DNA of 64,000 nucleotides from Paenibacillus sp. Root52 (GTDB lineage: Bacteria > Bacillota > Bacilli > Paenibacillales > Paenibacillaceae), in contig NZ_LMFO01000007.1 of assembly GCF_001426865.1 (NCBI RefSeq), positions 62,001-126,000 of the forward strand. Direction: 5' to 3'. Below are positions 37,801-46,430 of the stretch, piece after piece. The notes under the pieces were generated by a model. That model saw nothing but the letters and a program-made list of their open reading frames with translations. It made no database searches and had not been told where the DNA came from. A program made the position numbers and the translations under genes. Position 1 is the first letter of the stretch. Each line of letters begins with the position of its first letter.

Positions 37801-39824
37801 GCGATCGAACCGAGTGCAGTGCCAAACACACCAGAAAGAATACGAGGAATATTTTTAATAGCAACTCGAATCATAGCAATACCATACATAATTGAAAGAA
37901 TGGCCAAGCTAAGCATGACTGTTATGTTCTCTGTCCATCGCGTAAATGAAGACATACCAGAACCACCAAATGCAACAGCAGCATAGGAGTCACGAGATAA
38001 GTCACTTGCTGACTTAGAAGGTGAATATACAGTTAATCCGGTATTGGAGAACGTAGTATTTAAAAAGTTATACATAGCAATCGGGGAAAGGCCGCCTACC
38101 GTGCTCAATTCATCACTACCAATAGGAGCAATTTTCTTGGTTACGATAGATGGCATACCTGGCACATGGTACCCTTTATCCGCACTGTATTGTAAATTCC
38201 CAGCATTATAGATGTTGTAAGAGTAGATACCAAACTGATACAAACGATTTAAAGCTGGTCCTGCTGTGAAAAGCCCCTTTGCGCTACTTTCAACTTTGTT
38301 GTCTTCACCGTTCCAATGAATTGGTTCCATCCATTTTGGATCATTGTTCCATGGATTAAGCTTTGAGCTCCATGTACGACTGTCACTAGCAGAGAGTGAA
38401 TACATATGCGCGATTTCTTGATCGTTTACTTCAGATGGACTTGAAGCTCTCATCCTTTGAATTTGTCCTGCAACTTCACCGTCATAATCACTTCCTGAAT
38501 ACAGTGCACTATTCATATGACGGCTTAATACACTAAACACTTTTGAAAATGATCCCTGGTTAGAATCACTCGGGGATGAAGATCCCGAACCACCCGGGGG
38601 CACGCCCGGTGGTGTTGAAGGAGGTGCATCGACATCTGTTCGATTTCCACCTTCTTTAAAAATCTCACTTATGTTTGAAGTTCCTGCGTATCTATTTTTC
38701 AATTCTTCTGCTCTTGTATTAGCTGCTCGCGTTCCGTTGATTTCCAAGATTAGTTTACGGTTACTCAACGTTCTGCGCTCATCCTCTTCATAGCGTGGAT
38801 TATGAATCTTACTTTGTTCAGGTGGAGCGAGACGCGAATACTTCACCCAGTTTTCAAAATCCACATAAGAGGACAAAACTAAATAATCGGCATATTCGGA
38901 GCCTACTGCAACTTTGCTATTTAAATCTTCCACCACACCTGTATAGGTGGCACCAATTAAAGGCAAACCCGCAAATAGCATAAATACACGCACAGCATAG
39001 CGGCCGAACTTTTTCATCACCGCTCCTCTTTGGTTGAACACCAACACGCTAAAAGCAGTTAGAGCTAAAAGTAGAGGGAACAAGAAATAAATTGAGAAAT
39101 TTTGAATCGTCTCATAAATGGAACCGACGTACTCTGCAGCACCTGATAAGATTCCTAAATCAGCACTTGCTGTCCCATTAATTACTGTTTCAAATAGCTT
39201 AAATGGGTTCAATGCACTCAAAAGCATTAAAGCAGCACGAAACAAAAACGGTGCAGCATTTGCTAGAAGATACACCAGCAACGTGAGTCCAGATGCTAAA
39301 AATCTTCCCATTGATTCAAGACCCGGTCGAACCGTCGTAATTAGACCCATTTCTGTTAACACGTCACCATAACCGGCGTATTGAAAGAACGGATTATTTA
39401 ATCCTGCGTGATAAATTGAACCCCCGCCGTTATCTACGACGTTCATCAATTGATCGTATGTAATCGTCGCTGAAGCTGTAGTGAAAGCACTCATCAGCCA
39501 CCCTTTTATGCCAGTGTCATCTGAAAGAATTTCGGCATAACCGAGTAAGCCCCCGGCATTACCTGCTGGTAAAAGATCCGAACTGTTGGTGGCTTCCAAC
39601 ATGTACATGTTCCGGATTTGAGAACCTGGCGCAAGTGCGGTTCCGAATTCCCGTGTCAACTCGCTGCCTCGTTGATATAAGGATAGATCAGAAACACCGT
39701 CATTGGCGGCGAACACATTACTTACAGGAATAAAAATCGCTAGAAAAAGCGAAAGGCCCATAACGCCCAAAAGCGCTACACGTACAGCCGTTCGCTCTAA
39801 AGTTCTTACTATCATTTGCCTCAA
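34887..39824 (-). CDS. giant VirB6/TrbL-like polytopic protein with cytoplasmic coiled-coil tail
   Basis: About 1645 residues. TTG 39822-39824 is nine bases after GAAAGGGGG; an open frame extends 15 codons further and an ATG lies three codons inside. A first hydrophobic helix (ALLGVMGLSLFLAIFIPV) is followed by an exterior segment, two helices near 190-225, three around 245-310, a ~330-residue loop, then four to five helices between about 655 and 790 (MLSLAILSIMYGIAMI, SVAVLIAQIIGMIFFYILSE). Residues ~800-1645 are soluble: D-x-D/N-G repeats (DKDGNVVGSDG, DEKGFVTDKNGNRVN), then Ala/Lys/Gln-rich coiled coil. A polytopic core with a long tail matches VirB6/TrbL proteins, which line the inner-membrane channel, although the tail is unusually long. 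Confidence 0.8.
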   Translation of the reverse strand: MRQMIVRTLERTAVRVALLGVMGLSLFLAIFIPVSNVFAANDGVSDLSLYQRGSELTREFGTALAPGSQIRNMYMLEATNSSDLLPAGNAGGLLGYAEILSDDTGIKGWLMSAFTTASATITYDQLMNVVDNGGGSIYHAGLNNPFFQYAGYGDVLTEMGLITTVRPGLESMGRFLASGLTLLVYLLANAAPFLFRAALMLLSALNPFKLFETVINGTASADLGILSGAAEYVGSIYETIQNFSIYFLFPLLLALTAFSVLVFNQRGAVMKKFGRYAVRVFMLFAGLPLIGATYTGVVEDLNSKVAVGSEYADYLVLSSYVDFENWVKYSRLAPPEQSKIHNPRYEEDERRTLSNRKLILEINGTRAANTRAEELKNRYAGTSNISEIFKEGGNRTDVDAPPSTPPGVPPGGSGSSSPSDSNQGSFSKVFSVLSRHMNSALYSGSDYDGEVAGQIQRMRASSPSEVNDQEIAHMYSLSASDSRTWSSKLNPWNNDPKWMEPIHWNGEDNKVESSAKGLFTAGPALNRLYQFGIYSYNIYNAGNLQYSADKGYHVPGMPSIVTKKIAPIGSDELSTVGGLSPIAMYNFLNTTFSNTGLTVYSPSKSASDLSRDSYAAVAFGGSGMSSFTRWTENITVMLSLAILSIMYGIAMIRVAIKNIPRILSGVFGTALGSIAFITKLLISVAVLIAQIIGMIFFYILSENLIMTIMLNFNDVIDVGGEFLGSGLVFDFVGSFLTVAITLGVTIFMIRNKTVFNELMEEVVSGGINRLMGALDTGTGGKGLDVGKMTDGRIGADGKLTQGAKAADAGGLLGGAAGILNAAHGIESRKEQLGQELNKKGGSFKDKVKARMDTAKDLATAKGKDIAKGALGIDGQSYAREMQAKEAGINALPYSKLAQDEFDNARKGQADSSSPDTTSSGQKIDENGEVIKDADGNAVDAAGKPISSSSPLDSIGARAMVADDGSLLDQNGSAYRDEAGNAFHQNEKGQLVDQNGAFVEVGKDGILTPVADTPNGKGKPVSATKAAKKLDSMRFDADKFAAMKAEQDATHYGMDKDGNVVGSDGESLRARSGNSTVPLGLDEKGFVTDKNGNRVNAASVVGAVDGRAFEEVVDSESGETQLRHKGDAAIKPNATIPGKETTGDPNLTMLAKQSNRANEIANRAKARVDELKSKGASPYAVMQAERFAKKSSNDAKAAQGAFNKAMEVSMSPASAQAALTAPVAPVTKDHVASASRYLKEAQSSLQQEVDALSNLQTQGAPVKDITRQRGRIDEQRQAVQKAMVAERDMQKAQEVGRSYGEVSSARNRVDKASKFFMNAQAAHEQAIASKAAPEVIAKHEARINKASKYLSDSQRNFERVSKAPSGTPAQIDQATARFEYAQVRQKQAQNEVEQLIRNGAPEKVVKAAQRQQARAKSDATKAYNEKLKMTSPNGWSKLTESPSVKPVAKTTSSKSFTELATQGINNYGDYSREVTNHSATIRQGQLKMKQAQERLASLRAESRSPLQIDHAKAEIRGLQTQIKSSQEKMSHLMGHAHGLLKTGDFQPSVASRPIRKDGSAIVNQLVNLSQTQVLYDRLNHQEKSGTITQAGRKQFESLGNRISYMKRELIGSGIREDALSTRAKIANSTKQLQQAWDDYIQGISID

Positions 39825-39901
39825 TCTGCTTTGCCCCCTTTCTTTCATTTGTATATGGAGCAATTTCAACTTACACGCTGATCATAAGCTCAAGCTAAGT
39901 T

Positions 39902-41815
39902 TTACTGAAAACCCATTTGAATATCATTTGCGAACACAATGTTGGCGAAGTCCCGGCGTAAATAATACCGATGTTTTTCTTTATGTTCTAATAAGACTTT
40001 AAGGTCACTTGTTACTTCGTGTTTTAATGCCGTTTCATACGCATTAATCGTGGATTTTGACATTCCACCAAGCAATGTATAATCTGCAGTGTCAAATGCA
40101 TTAAAATTACGATCCTCAATCATGGCGTCGATCGATCCGTAGATATATACGACACGAACACCATTATCATTTAGTTGTCGAAATTGCTCTTTCACGTATT
40201 CCTTTACGTTATCATCCATTTGATCGACACCATGTAAAAGAACAACGTCACCTGAAGAGAGATTCCCCACTGCAAAGCTTAGTGCATTCACAAATTGAGC
40301 CATCATTACGCCTCGACCTCTCTTTAATAGAGAGCTAAAATCATACACCACTCGATTAGACACGGCAGCCCGATCTATAATCGTCGAAGTCGTTTTATTA
40401 AATAAGTCTGCATGCGTATCTAGCATGTCACGGAATGCAGTTTTGAGAAATCCATAGGCTTCTCTTACAGCCGGATCCGATTTATCGGCATACACTTCAC
40501 CTTGATAACCTGAAGTCAAATACGACAAAAACTCAGGAAGCATCGGCACTTCATCATGCGAAATACCAACCAACCGAAGTTTATCTCGGTTTTCCATCGC
40601 ATTTCTCGACCACATTCGTTTGTCTACATAAAATTCATTTAGTAGATTATTCAACTCACCCTTAAAACGAGCCTCCTGCCCTTCAGGCATCTTATAAAGC
40701 ATTTGAACCATTAGACTCATTTTTACGAGATGTGCTGCATACACACTCAGTTCATCTTCATAGGATCCAAATAATTCAAAGGGATTGATGTCCCCTCGGG
40801 TCATATCGACGTTTGATGTAATATCAGAGAGATCTACACCTAAACTAGATATCTTGGCTCCATTTAACACTAAGTGGATAACACGTTTGTTTCGCACAAG
40901 AGCACTCATTCCTAGCTTTGCTCCCCATACGTCAACGCCTCGTTGTCCTCTAAAGTCCCACCCTGATAGTGTCTGCGCTTCTGCTTTACCAGCAATAACA
41001 ACATGGGAGTCATATCTATCAATATCTAAAATCACCGCTGAGTTATTCACATCGCCTTCCATCTGACCAACGTATTCACCTTGGGGATCTTCAATCCCCC
41101 GCGTGACTAAGCTATAGTTGCCAGCAAACTCACTTGATGTGAACATAAAGTTACGACCCATCTTGTTTTCGACTTTACCAAACAGGTTCGATAACTCTCG
41201 TTTTTGCTCTCCAGTGTATGCAGCAGCAGAAACTGTATCAAAGCGATCTTTATACTGCCGATTGATTTTATTGATTGCTTCGTCCAGTTTTTCAAGCGTT
41301 GGAGCTTTCACCATAAGACGAAATGCCACCCGAAGATAACTAGATCCGTTCATTAGATCCGTAGCTACTTCGACAAGCTGTTGCTGACGTTTACTGAGTT
41401 TTTGCTTCGATGTGAGTGACCCACTCTTTTTTGTTTCCCCAGCTTGGTTATTGTATAGGTTTTCTGCACGTCCTTGATGCTGCGCAATCCAAGATTCACT
41501 CATACGACCAACATGTTCAAATCTTCTTACACTAACATCCTTTCCGAGATTCCGAGGAATGAGATGAACACCCCAAAAATAACTAAGAGCATCGTCTGCA
41601 CCTTTCTGATGAAAAATCGTGAGAATGGATGCATAAGCATTATCGATCTGAAAATAGTCAGATTTAAAAATAAACTTTGATTTCGGTTTAATCGCCTTAA
41701 AGAAGGGAAAATCGCGGATCAACGATTTACTATTTTTATTGCCCTGTTTCTCACGCTCCTTCCTTTTCATCTTATTCATGACACTATTTAATCCTCTCGC
41801 TGGTGCATTGCTCAT
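39902..41815 (-). CDS. VirB4/TraE-like protein with degenerate ATPase motifs
   Basis: 637 residues; ATG 41813-41815 (MSNAPARGLNS) chosen because AGGGG lies 11 bases upstream. The N-terminal ~240 residues carry the VirB4/TrbE-type FxxIDNAYASILTIFHQ and WGVHLIPRNLGKDVS region. The C-terminal part follows the RecA-like layout (SHVVIAG... then KRVIHLVLNG, later SGDVVLLHGVDQM and VRVVYIYGS). The P-loop, however, reads GKAEAQTL (276-283) instead of GxxGxGKS/T, and the Walker B position has HGVDQ in place of an acidic pair. ATP hydrolysis is therefore doubtful. It is probably the VirB4 counterpart of this system, acting as a scaffold at the inner side of the channel. Confidence 0.75.
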   Translation of the reverse strand: MSNAPARGLNSVMNKMKRKEREKQGNKNSKSLIRDFPFFKAIKPKSKFIFKSDYFQIDNAYASILTIFHQKGADDALSYFWGVHLIPRNLGKDVSVRRFEHVGRMSESWIAQHQGRAENLYNNQAGETKKSGSLTSKQKLSKRQQQLVEVATDLMNGSSYLRVAFRLMVKAPTLEKLDEAINKINRQYKDRFDTVSAAAYTGEQKRELSNLFGKVENKMGRNFMFTSSEFAGNYSLVTRGIEDPQGEYVGQMEGDVNNSAVILDIDRYDSHVVIAGKAEAQTLSGWDFRGQRGVDVWGAKLGMSALVRNKRVIHLVLNGAKISSLGVDLSDITSNVDMTRGDINPFELFGSYEDELSVYAAHLVKMSLMVQMLYKMPEGQEARFKGELNNLLNEFYVDKRMWSRNAMENRDKLRLVGISHDEVPMLPEFLSYLTSGYQGEVYADKSDPAVREAYGFLKTAFRDMLDTHADLFNKTTSTIIDRAAVSNRVVYDFSSLLKRGRGVMMAQFVNALSFAVGNLSSGDVVLLHGVDQMDDNVKEYVKEQFRQLNDNGVRVVYIYGSIDAMIEDRNFNAFDTADYTLLGGMSKSTINAYETALKHEVTSDLKVLLEHKEKHRYYLRRDFANIVFANDIQMGFQ

Positions 41816-41858
41816 ATGAGCACTTTCCCCTTCCATGCGCTATTTCATTGCCCACTCA

Positions 41859-42740
41859 CTAATGGGCAGCCTTGATAATAGAACCGAAATATCGTTCTAA
41901 TTCTTCATAGCTGAGTGTTTTTGCAAGCCTAAACATCAGCCCATCATTCTCAACATCTCCGATTAACAGGTTTTCAAATTCCGACAAAGCCGCTTCACTC
42001 GGTGCGCGAACAATTAAATATTGATGCAATGATGTCAAACCTTGTTGGTCATTGATCGCATATTTCAAGATGTCATGCTGTTCATCTAATAGTGCAATTA
42101 GGCCCTTAGATTGAATATTTAAATTGGATTTGGTTTCAGCCACTGCTTGCAATTGTTCATCTACCACATGTCCTTCCATCACTGTGTCGTATATGACTTC
42201 AACACCCACCGGTAGCTTTCGATAAAAACCATCCACTTTATCGAGAACTCTATGTTGATCTTGTTCAAACATCAACGCAGAGGCTGAACCTACAACATGA
42301 TAGGCATGGCCAATTTGCCCATCTAAATAATGAATCATTCCATCCTCAGGATCTACATCCCTGATGTTGAGCAGCTCTTGAACCCGATATACGGAATCAT
42401 TCATCCTCACTGGTACGTATCGTCCACTTTTAGGCAAGTAATTTAGCATTGAAAGTGTTAATTCAAGTCCCATCCGGTTCGTCTTGTCCGACTTAATCAG
42501 CAACATAGACAATATCCCCCAGGCCATTGAAAATCCAATGATTAGTGGAATACCACCTTTACCGATGAATGTTTGAAAAACCAGATAAAACCACGCAAAT
42601 CCAAAAAATAAGACCGATACAATAATCTTGGCGGATACTGGCTTATTGATACCCACTCCATTCTTCGATTGCAGATTGAACTCCATTTCGAAGTAAGTTT
42701 CATCTAATGTCGTAGGGATTTTAAATCTCTTTTTCGCCAC
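41859..42740 (-). CDS. VirB3/PrgI-like two-TM protein with VirB4-N-like extension
   Basis: 293 residues from GTG 42738-42740 (MAKKRFKIPTTLDETYFEMEF), after a run of GGGGGG; an ATG seven codons upstream has no ribosome site. Two adjacent membrane helices (KIIVSVLFFGFAWFYLVFQT and IPLIIGFSMAWGILSMLLI) are followed by about 190 soluble residues ending in LAKTLSYEELERYFGSI. PrgI/TrsD/VirB3-type proteins have this hairpin topology and sit directly upstream of VirB4, as here. The soluble tail may supply part of the VirB4 N-terminal region. First gene of the 42740-34887 operon. Confidence 0.7.
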   Translation of the reverse strand: MAKKRFKIPTTLDETYFEMEFNLQSKNGVGINKPVSAKIIVSVLFFGFAWFYLVFQTFIGKGGIPLIIGFSMAWGILSMLLIKSDKTNRMGLELTLSMLNYLPKSGRYVPVRMNDSVYRVQELLNIRDVDPEDGMIHYLDGQIGHAYHVVGSASALMFEQDQHRVLDKVDGFYRKLPVGVEVIYDTVMEGHVVDEQLQAVAETKSNLNIQSKGLIALLDEQHDILKYAINDQQGLTSLHQYLIVRAPSEAALSEFENLLIGDVENDGLMFRLAKTLSYEELERYFGSIIKAAH

Positions 42741-42820
42741 AGCAGCCCCCCCTTTTTTCATGAAATTTTCAAGGATAGACCAAAGGCAAAATTCAATTAC
42801 AAACTTTGATCATATCAAAT

Positions 42821-42859
42821 ATTATATCATAGCAAAAACATTGAGTCATCAATATTATG
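42821..42859 (-). promoter_or_regulatory. promoter and operator-like site of the VirB3/4/6 operon
   Basis: On the minus strand there is an extended -10 TGATATAAT (TATAAT at 42821-42826). The motif copy AAAAACATT-N8-AATATTATG (42834-42859) covers the spacer and -35 position. Confidence 0.55.
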
Positions 42860-43197
42860 GTTACCTTTTGTTAAACAAATTCACAAATTTTAATCATCAT
42901 ATTTACTTGAATTTTCAATGTGAACTCTCAACAAAATGGATCACTCGAAACGGTAAAATAACGCTAATTTAATTGTGATACATCCTCTCCCTTATCCCTC
43001 ATGAATTTTCAATAGATCATGCGCCTTAAATCAAGAATGATCTTACAAAATACAAGGTTACGGTAATGCAAATCCACACGACATTCCATCAGCATCAATA
43101 TTCATTAAGATACATACTTCTACAATATTAATCTTAAAATATTTAAAATCTCATTATATTATCCTGTATGTACAGAGGTTTTTATATTTTTTATAGT

Positions 43198-43222
43198 TCA
43201 TTAATACTATTTTCGTGATATA
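43198..43222 (+). promoter_or_regulatory. plus-strand promoter of gene 43309-44007
   Basis: TTCATT and an extended -10 TGATATAAT about 16 bases further, roughly 85 bases before the start codon. The -35 is weak. Confidence 0.5.
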
Positions 43223-43308
43223 ATCAACAACCAGAATAGCTATTAGATTCAAACTTATTAAGTAACACCACGTCAAAAAGCTATACAATCTCTAGGAGGA
43301 ATCACAAC

Positions 43309-44007
43309 ATGAACGGAACACAAATCGCTTCCGGTGTACCTACCTGGTTGCAAATGTGTTTCGAGCAAACCCCCAAGCCAGATCTAGTTACATCTTCGTT
43401 TTTAAGCCAATGGGGGTCATCCCTGCTCGATACAAAAATGGAACACCGCCAGTATATTGATCCTATATTCCGAAGAGGACGATCTCCAACCAAGCTTTCT
43501 TTTGAAGAGATAGCTGCAACACTGATGCATGTATTTTGTATTAAACGAATGCCTCTCCCCGCAGAAAAGGACGCTTTAGGGATCCAAATCGAAGGGCATG
43601 ACGGTATCTGGAATAACACATCACAGCGGATCGGTGAATATTTGACTGACAAAGAATTTATAAATAACATGATTCTCTTAATTACACCAACACATAGAAT
43701 ACTAGATACACCAAATGTCACCCGTCATATTCGACTTTCAGCACCAGAAATAAACCTCCCAATCCCGGCGAGAAACAAACAGAACGATAATATCATTTCC
43801 GACTTTTGGAATAGCTTCGAACAGTCATACAATTGGGACATGATCCCACTAGAACTGCTATATCGTACATATCATAGGTGGTTTGTCTTGTACCAAAAGA
43901 CAATAGAAGATGAATCTCCAAGCAGTCCCCTTATTTTTAAAGAGCAACTTTGCTTACTTGCATCTGAGCGATGGATGATTCACGGAAAACGAATGAAAAA
44001 AATATAG
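43309..44007 (+). CDS. hypothetical protein, divergently transcribed from the transfer operon
   Basis: 232 residues; ATG preceded by AGGAGG at good spacing. The only plus-strand gene inside the transfer region. The C-terminal ~70 residues (WDMIPLELLYRTYHRWFVLY, then FKEQLCLLASERW) look like a winged-helix segment of the kind found at the end of D5-type primases and some replication proteins. The N-terminal part is not recognised. A DNA-binding, regulatory or replication-accessory role is possible but unproven. It ends at a bidirectional terminator shared with the opposing topoisomerase gene. Confidence 0.75.
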   Translation: MNGTQIASGVPTWLQMCFEQTPKPDLVTSSFLSQWGSSLLDTKMEHRQYIDPIFRRGRSPTKLSFEEIAATLMHVFCIKRMPLPAEKDALGIQIEGHDGIWNNTSQRIGEYLTDKEFINNMILLITPTHRILDTPNVTRHIRLSAPEINLPIPARNKQNDNIISDFWNSFEQSYNWDMIPLELLYRTYHRWFVLYQKTIEDESPSSPLIFKEQLCLLASERWMIHGKRMKKI

Positions 44008-44017
44008 AAATACATTA

Positions 44018-44055
44018 AAAACGACCTACCCGATTACTCGAGTAGGTCGTTTCTT
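44018..44055. terminator. bidirectional terminator between convergent genes
   Basis: AAACGACCTAC (44018-44028) pairs with GTAGGTCGTTT (44042-44052), plus inner CGA/TCG pairs. A-rich and T-rich flanks allow use from both sides. Confidence 0.85.
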
Positions 44056-44095
44056 TACTAGCTTCCATTACGAGAGGTACCATTACCGTGTAGCA

Positions 44096-46411
44096 CTATG
44101 ATCGCGATTTCCTTGTACTTTTCGGTTTAGCATAGTTTGCTCGCTCCTCGAAATGAGGCTTGATCTTCCAAGAGCTAGTCCCTTTATACTTTTCAACTTC
44201 AAACGTAATTTCAACTTCATACGTTTTTTTTGATTTACTAATTGCTTTTATTTTAATTTTCTCACCAGCGCGGAGCCGCACTTGTTCCTCTGACGTAAAC
44301 TTATGTCCCGACCATTCCGTTGGAAACGGAGCCGTTTTCGCTGTATATGCATCGGCATCTAGACGCTTAAACCCCCAAAAAGTATGTCCCTTAAACTTAC
44401 TTTTATCAAGCTTTCCTTCGTTCCGGAAAGGAACTCCCGAAGTGGGATTCTTACCTTCGATCGTAATCACTTCGCCCTGCAATAATTTTTGCACTTCTTG
44501 ATCCGAGAACACATACCCGTTCCATTCTTTATTAAAACTTATTTTTTCTCCGGTCGGGACATACAGTCCATCCACTTTTTCTTTTTCAACGATAGGTTCA
44601 GGCTCCCCAACTTTGCTGTGAAGCTTCTGGGCATTCCGATAAAATACTTCTTTGTCGTGCTTAATTAACTGTGTTGCTGTATGTAGCACAGTCTCTGGCG
44701 TTACCTTAAACTGGCCAGCATCCTTCATCGCCTTGAACAATTTTTCCGTTACCGCCGGATCCCCGATCAAAGAGCCTTCTAACATCACGGCTGCAATCTC
44801 TCCAATGGTAGTCAGGTTAAGTTTACCTCTTGAATCGGTAAGAAGAGCTGTCTTCCCTGTAGTTACTTCAGACAATGTACTAACCCGCGTAGCACCCGTC
44901 CCTACTTCATAGCGACTCAATTGTTTTTCCAGCCACTTATGCGTTGGATGCGGGGGCTTTTTATTCACGCCCTCAAACACAAACTGATTTGCAGACCGGC
45001 CTAACCCTGAACTAACTGGATCATTTCCCTTATCGTCATCCGCAGTTTCTTTGTCAGCATCAAAAATCGCTTTAAATCCAAGAGAAATCGGTACATTAAT
45101 TATTGTAGTAAACTCAGGATATCTTTCGATGTGACCCTTTATCGAATTGTAGACGTAATTCTCACCAAACATGGCTAGAAAGTTCTTGGCTAACGTTTCA
45201 TAAATGGCCATAGCACTCGGCCCATAATCCTTGAGATCCTTTAAAGCTGAAGGTACCTTTAACCCAGGACGGTTAGCTCCGTGAGCTCCACCATCTTTGA
45301 CATGCGTTTTCCTCATGCTGCGATACGTCAAATGCTTCATATCTGCCCCTACAACCGCTGCAATTTTAGGAACAAGTGGTAGCATTTCTTTAAATTGTTC
45401 AACAGATATAAACTTATCTTCTGTTCTTGGATAACTAACAATTTTAGCTTCGTACATCTTTTGATATGTCGCTAGGACTTCCTTAGGTTTAAACCCTTGA
45501 GCACCCAAAATGGATGCTAGTCCCCCCAGGTCAAGCAGCTTACCTGGTGCCGTTTCTTTTTTGGTCACACTATCTTGTACGACTTTTGAAGGACCATATT
45601 TTCTGGCATCCGCTTCGGCCTCACCCTTGCTTGCAAAACGGAAACGATCACGATCTTCGTCAAATACGCGCGAATAGACATTATCCTTATCATCTTTATA
45701 TTTCACTTCATAAAACGGCTTTTTCTTGTAAGCTTTCACCAGGTTGATCTGATCGGCAACAAGCTTCGTCATTACAGATTTTAAACGACCTTGACGAACA
45801 ACAACTCGGTATCCGTGGATCCGTGCTGCATCCGTAGATAGACGCGTAAGCTGTAAACTCAGATAATCCCACCGGCTCCTTAAATTCGCTTTTACATATT
45901 CACCGTCCTTATCATAGGAAGGCAAATCCTGTATATTCGTGAATCCTTTTTGGAGCTCTTTCTCGGATTCATCGATGAAATACAATCGCTTTACCGGCCC
46001 CTTCCAACCAATCGCTTGAATCACTTCCCATCCGATAAGCTGCCCTTCACCTGAAGGATCTTTATCGGTTGCGATAACGATCGCACTAACTCCTTTTGCG
46101 GCTGCTGCCACGTCAGCTATCGCTTTAGCTTTAGACGACTTTTTACCTACCGCATTCGTTGTGACCTGAGCTTGCTTTTTCCATGTTAATTCCTTTGGAT
46201 CCCACGGCATAGCATTTCCAGTCCAAAGCTTAAATCGTTCTTTTGCCTCATCTCCACGAACCATTTCGTGAGGTTCAACGAATTCAAGCATGTGGCCATA
46301 CAGCGTTTGTACTTTATAGGGCTTACCATTAAACGTTCCTGTCATCCCGCCCAGTGCTTTTGCAAAGTTATTAGCCGCACTTGGCTTTTCAGCAAGCAAC
46401 AAATAGGTCAT
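44096..46411 (-). CDS. type IA DNA topoisomerase (TopB/TraE-like)
   Basis: 771 residues; ATG 46409-46411 after AAGGG. It opens with the Toprim domain (MTYLLLAEKPSAANNFAKAL) containing acidic motif ATDKDPSGEGQ (D116, D118, E122). The catalytic tyrosine is Y327 in IVSYPRTEDKF, the strand-passage signature of topoisomerase III. A GAHGANRP-type motif and the GVNKKPPHPTHKW region follow. Residues ~620-760 hold two C-terminal repeats of the type W.GY.FS..E...LL.GE.I.I, found on plasmid and phage relatives. Plasmid topoisomerases of this type resolve linked DNA during replication or transfer. Last gene of the 48022-44096 unit. Confidence 0.92.
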   Translation of the reverse strand: MTYLLLAEKPSAANNFAKALGGMTGTFNGKPYKVQTLYGHMLEFVEPHEMVRGDEAKERFKLWTGNAMPWDPKELTWKKQAQVTTNAVGKKSSKAKAIADVAAAAKGVSAIVIATDKDPSGEGQLIGWEVIQAIGWKGPVKRLYFIDESEKELQKGFTNIQDLPSYDKDGEYVKANLRSRWDYLSLQLTRLSTDAARIHGYRVVVRQGRLKSVMTKLVADQINLVKAYKKKPFYEVKYKDDKDNVYSRVFDEDRDRFRFASKGEAEADARKYGPSKVVQDSVTKKETAPGKLLDLGGLASILGAQGFKPKEVLATYQKMYEAKIVSYPRTEDKFISVEQFKEMLPLVPKIAAVVGADMKHLTYRSMRKTHVKDGGAHGANRPGLKVPSALKDLKDYGPSAMAIYETLAKNFLAMFGENYVYNSIKGHIERYPEFTTIINVPISLGFKAIFDADKETADDDKGNDPVSSGLGRSANQFVFEGVNKKPPHPTHKWLEKQLSRYEVGTGATRVSTLSEVTTGKTALLTDSRGKLNLTTIGEIAAVMLEGSLIGDPAVTEKLFKAMKDAGQFKVTPETVLHTATQLIKHDKEVFYRNAQKLHSKVGEPEPIVEKEKVDGLYVPTGEKISFNKEWNGYVFSDQEVQKLLQGEVITIEGKNPTSGVPFRNEGKLDKSKFKGHTFWGFKRLDADAYTAKTAPFPTEWSGHKFTSEEQVRLRAGEKIKIKAISKSKKTYEVEITFEVEKYKGTSSWKIKPHFEERANYAKPKSTRKSRS

Positions 46412-46430
46412 TCGTTATTTCATCCCTTCA

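Larger units (their letters stand above)
42741..43308. other. divergent intergenic region (568 bp)
   Basis: Very AT-rich. It contains a minus-strand promoter with operator-like site (42821-42859) and a plus-strand promoter (43198-43222). Nothing coding is convincing in between. Such a region could also host an origin or partition site, but I see no iterons or DnaA-box cluster. Confidence 0.5.
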
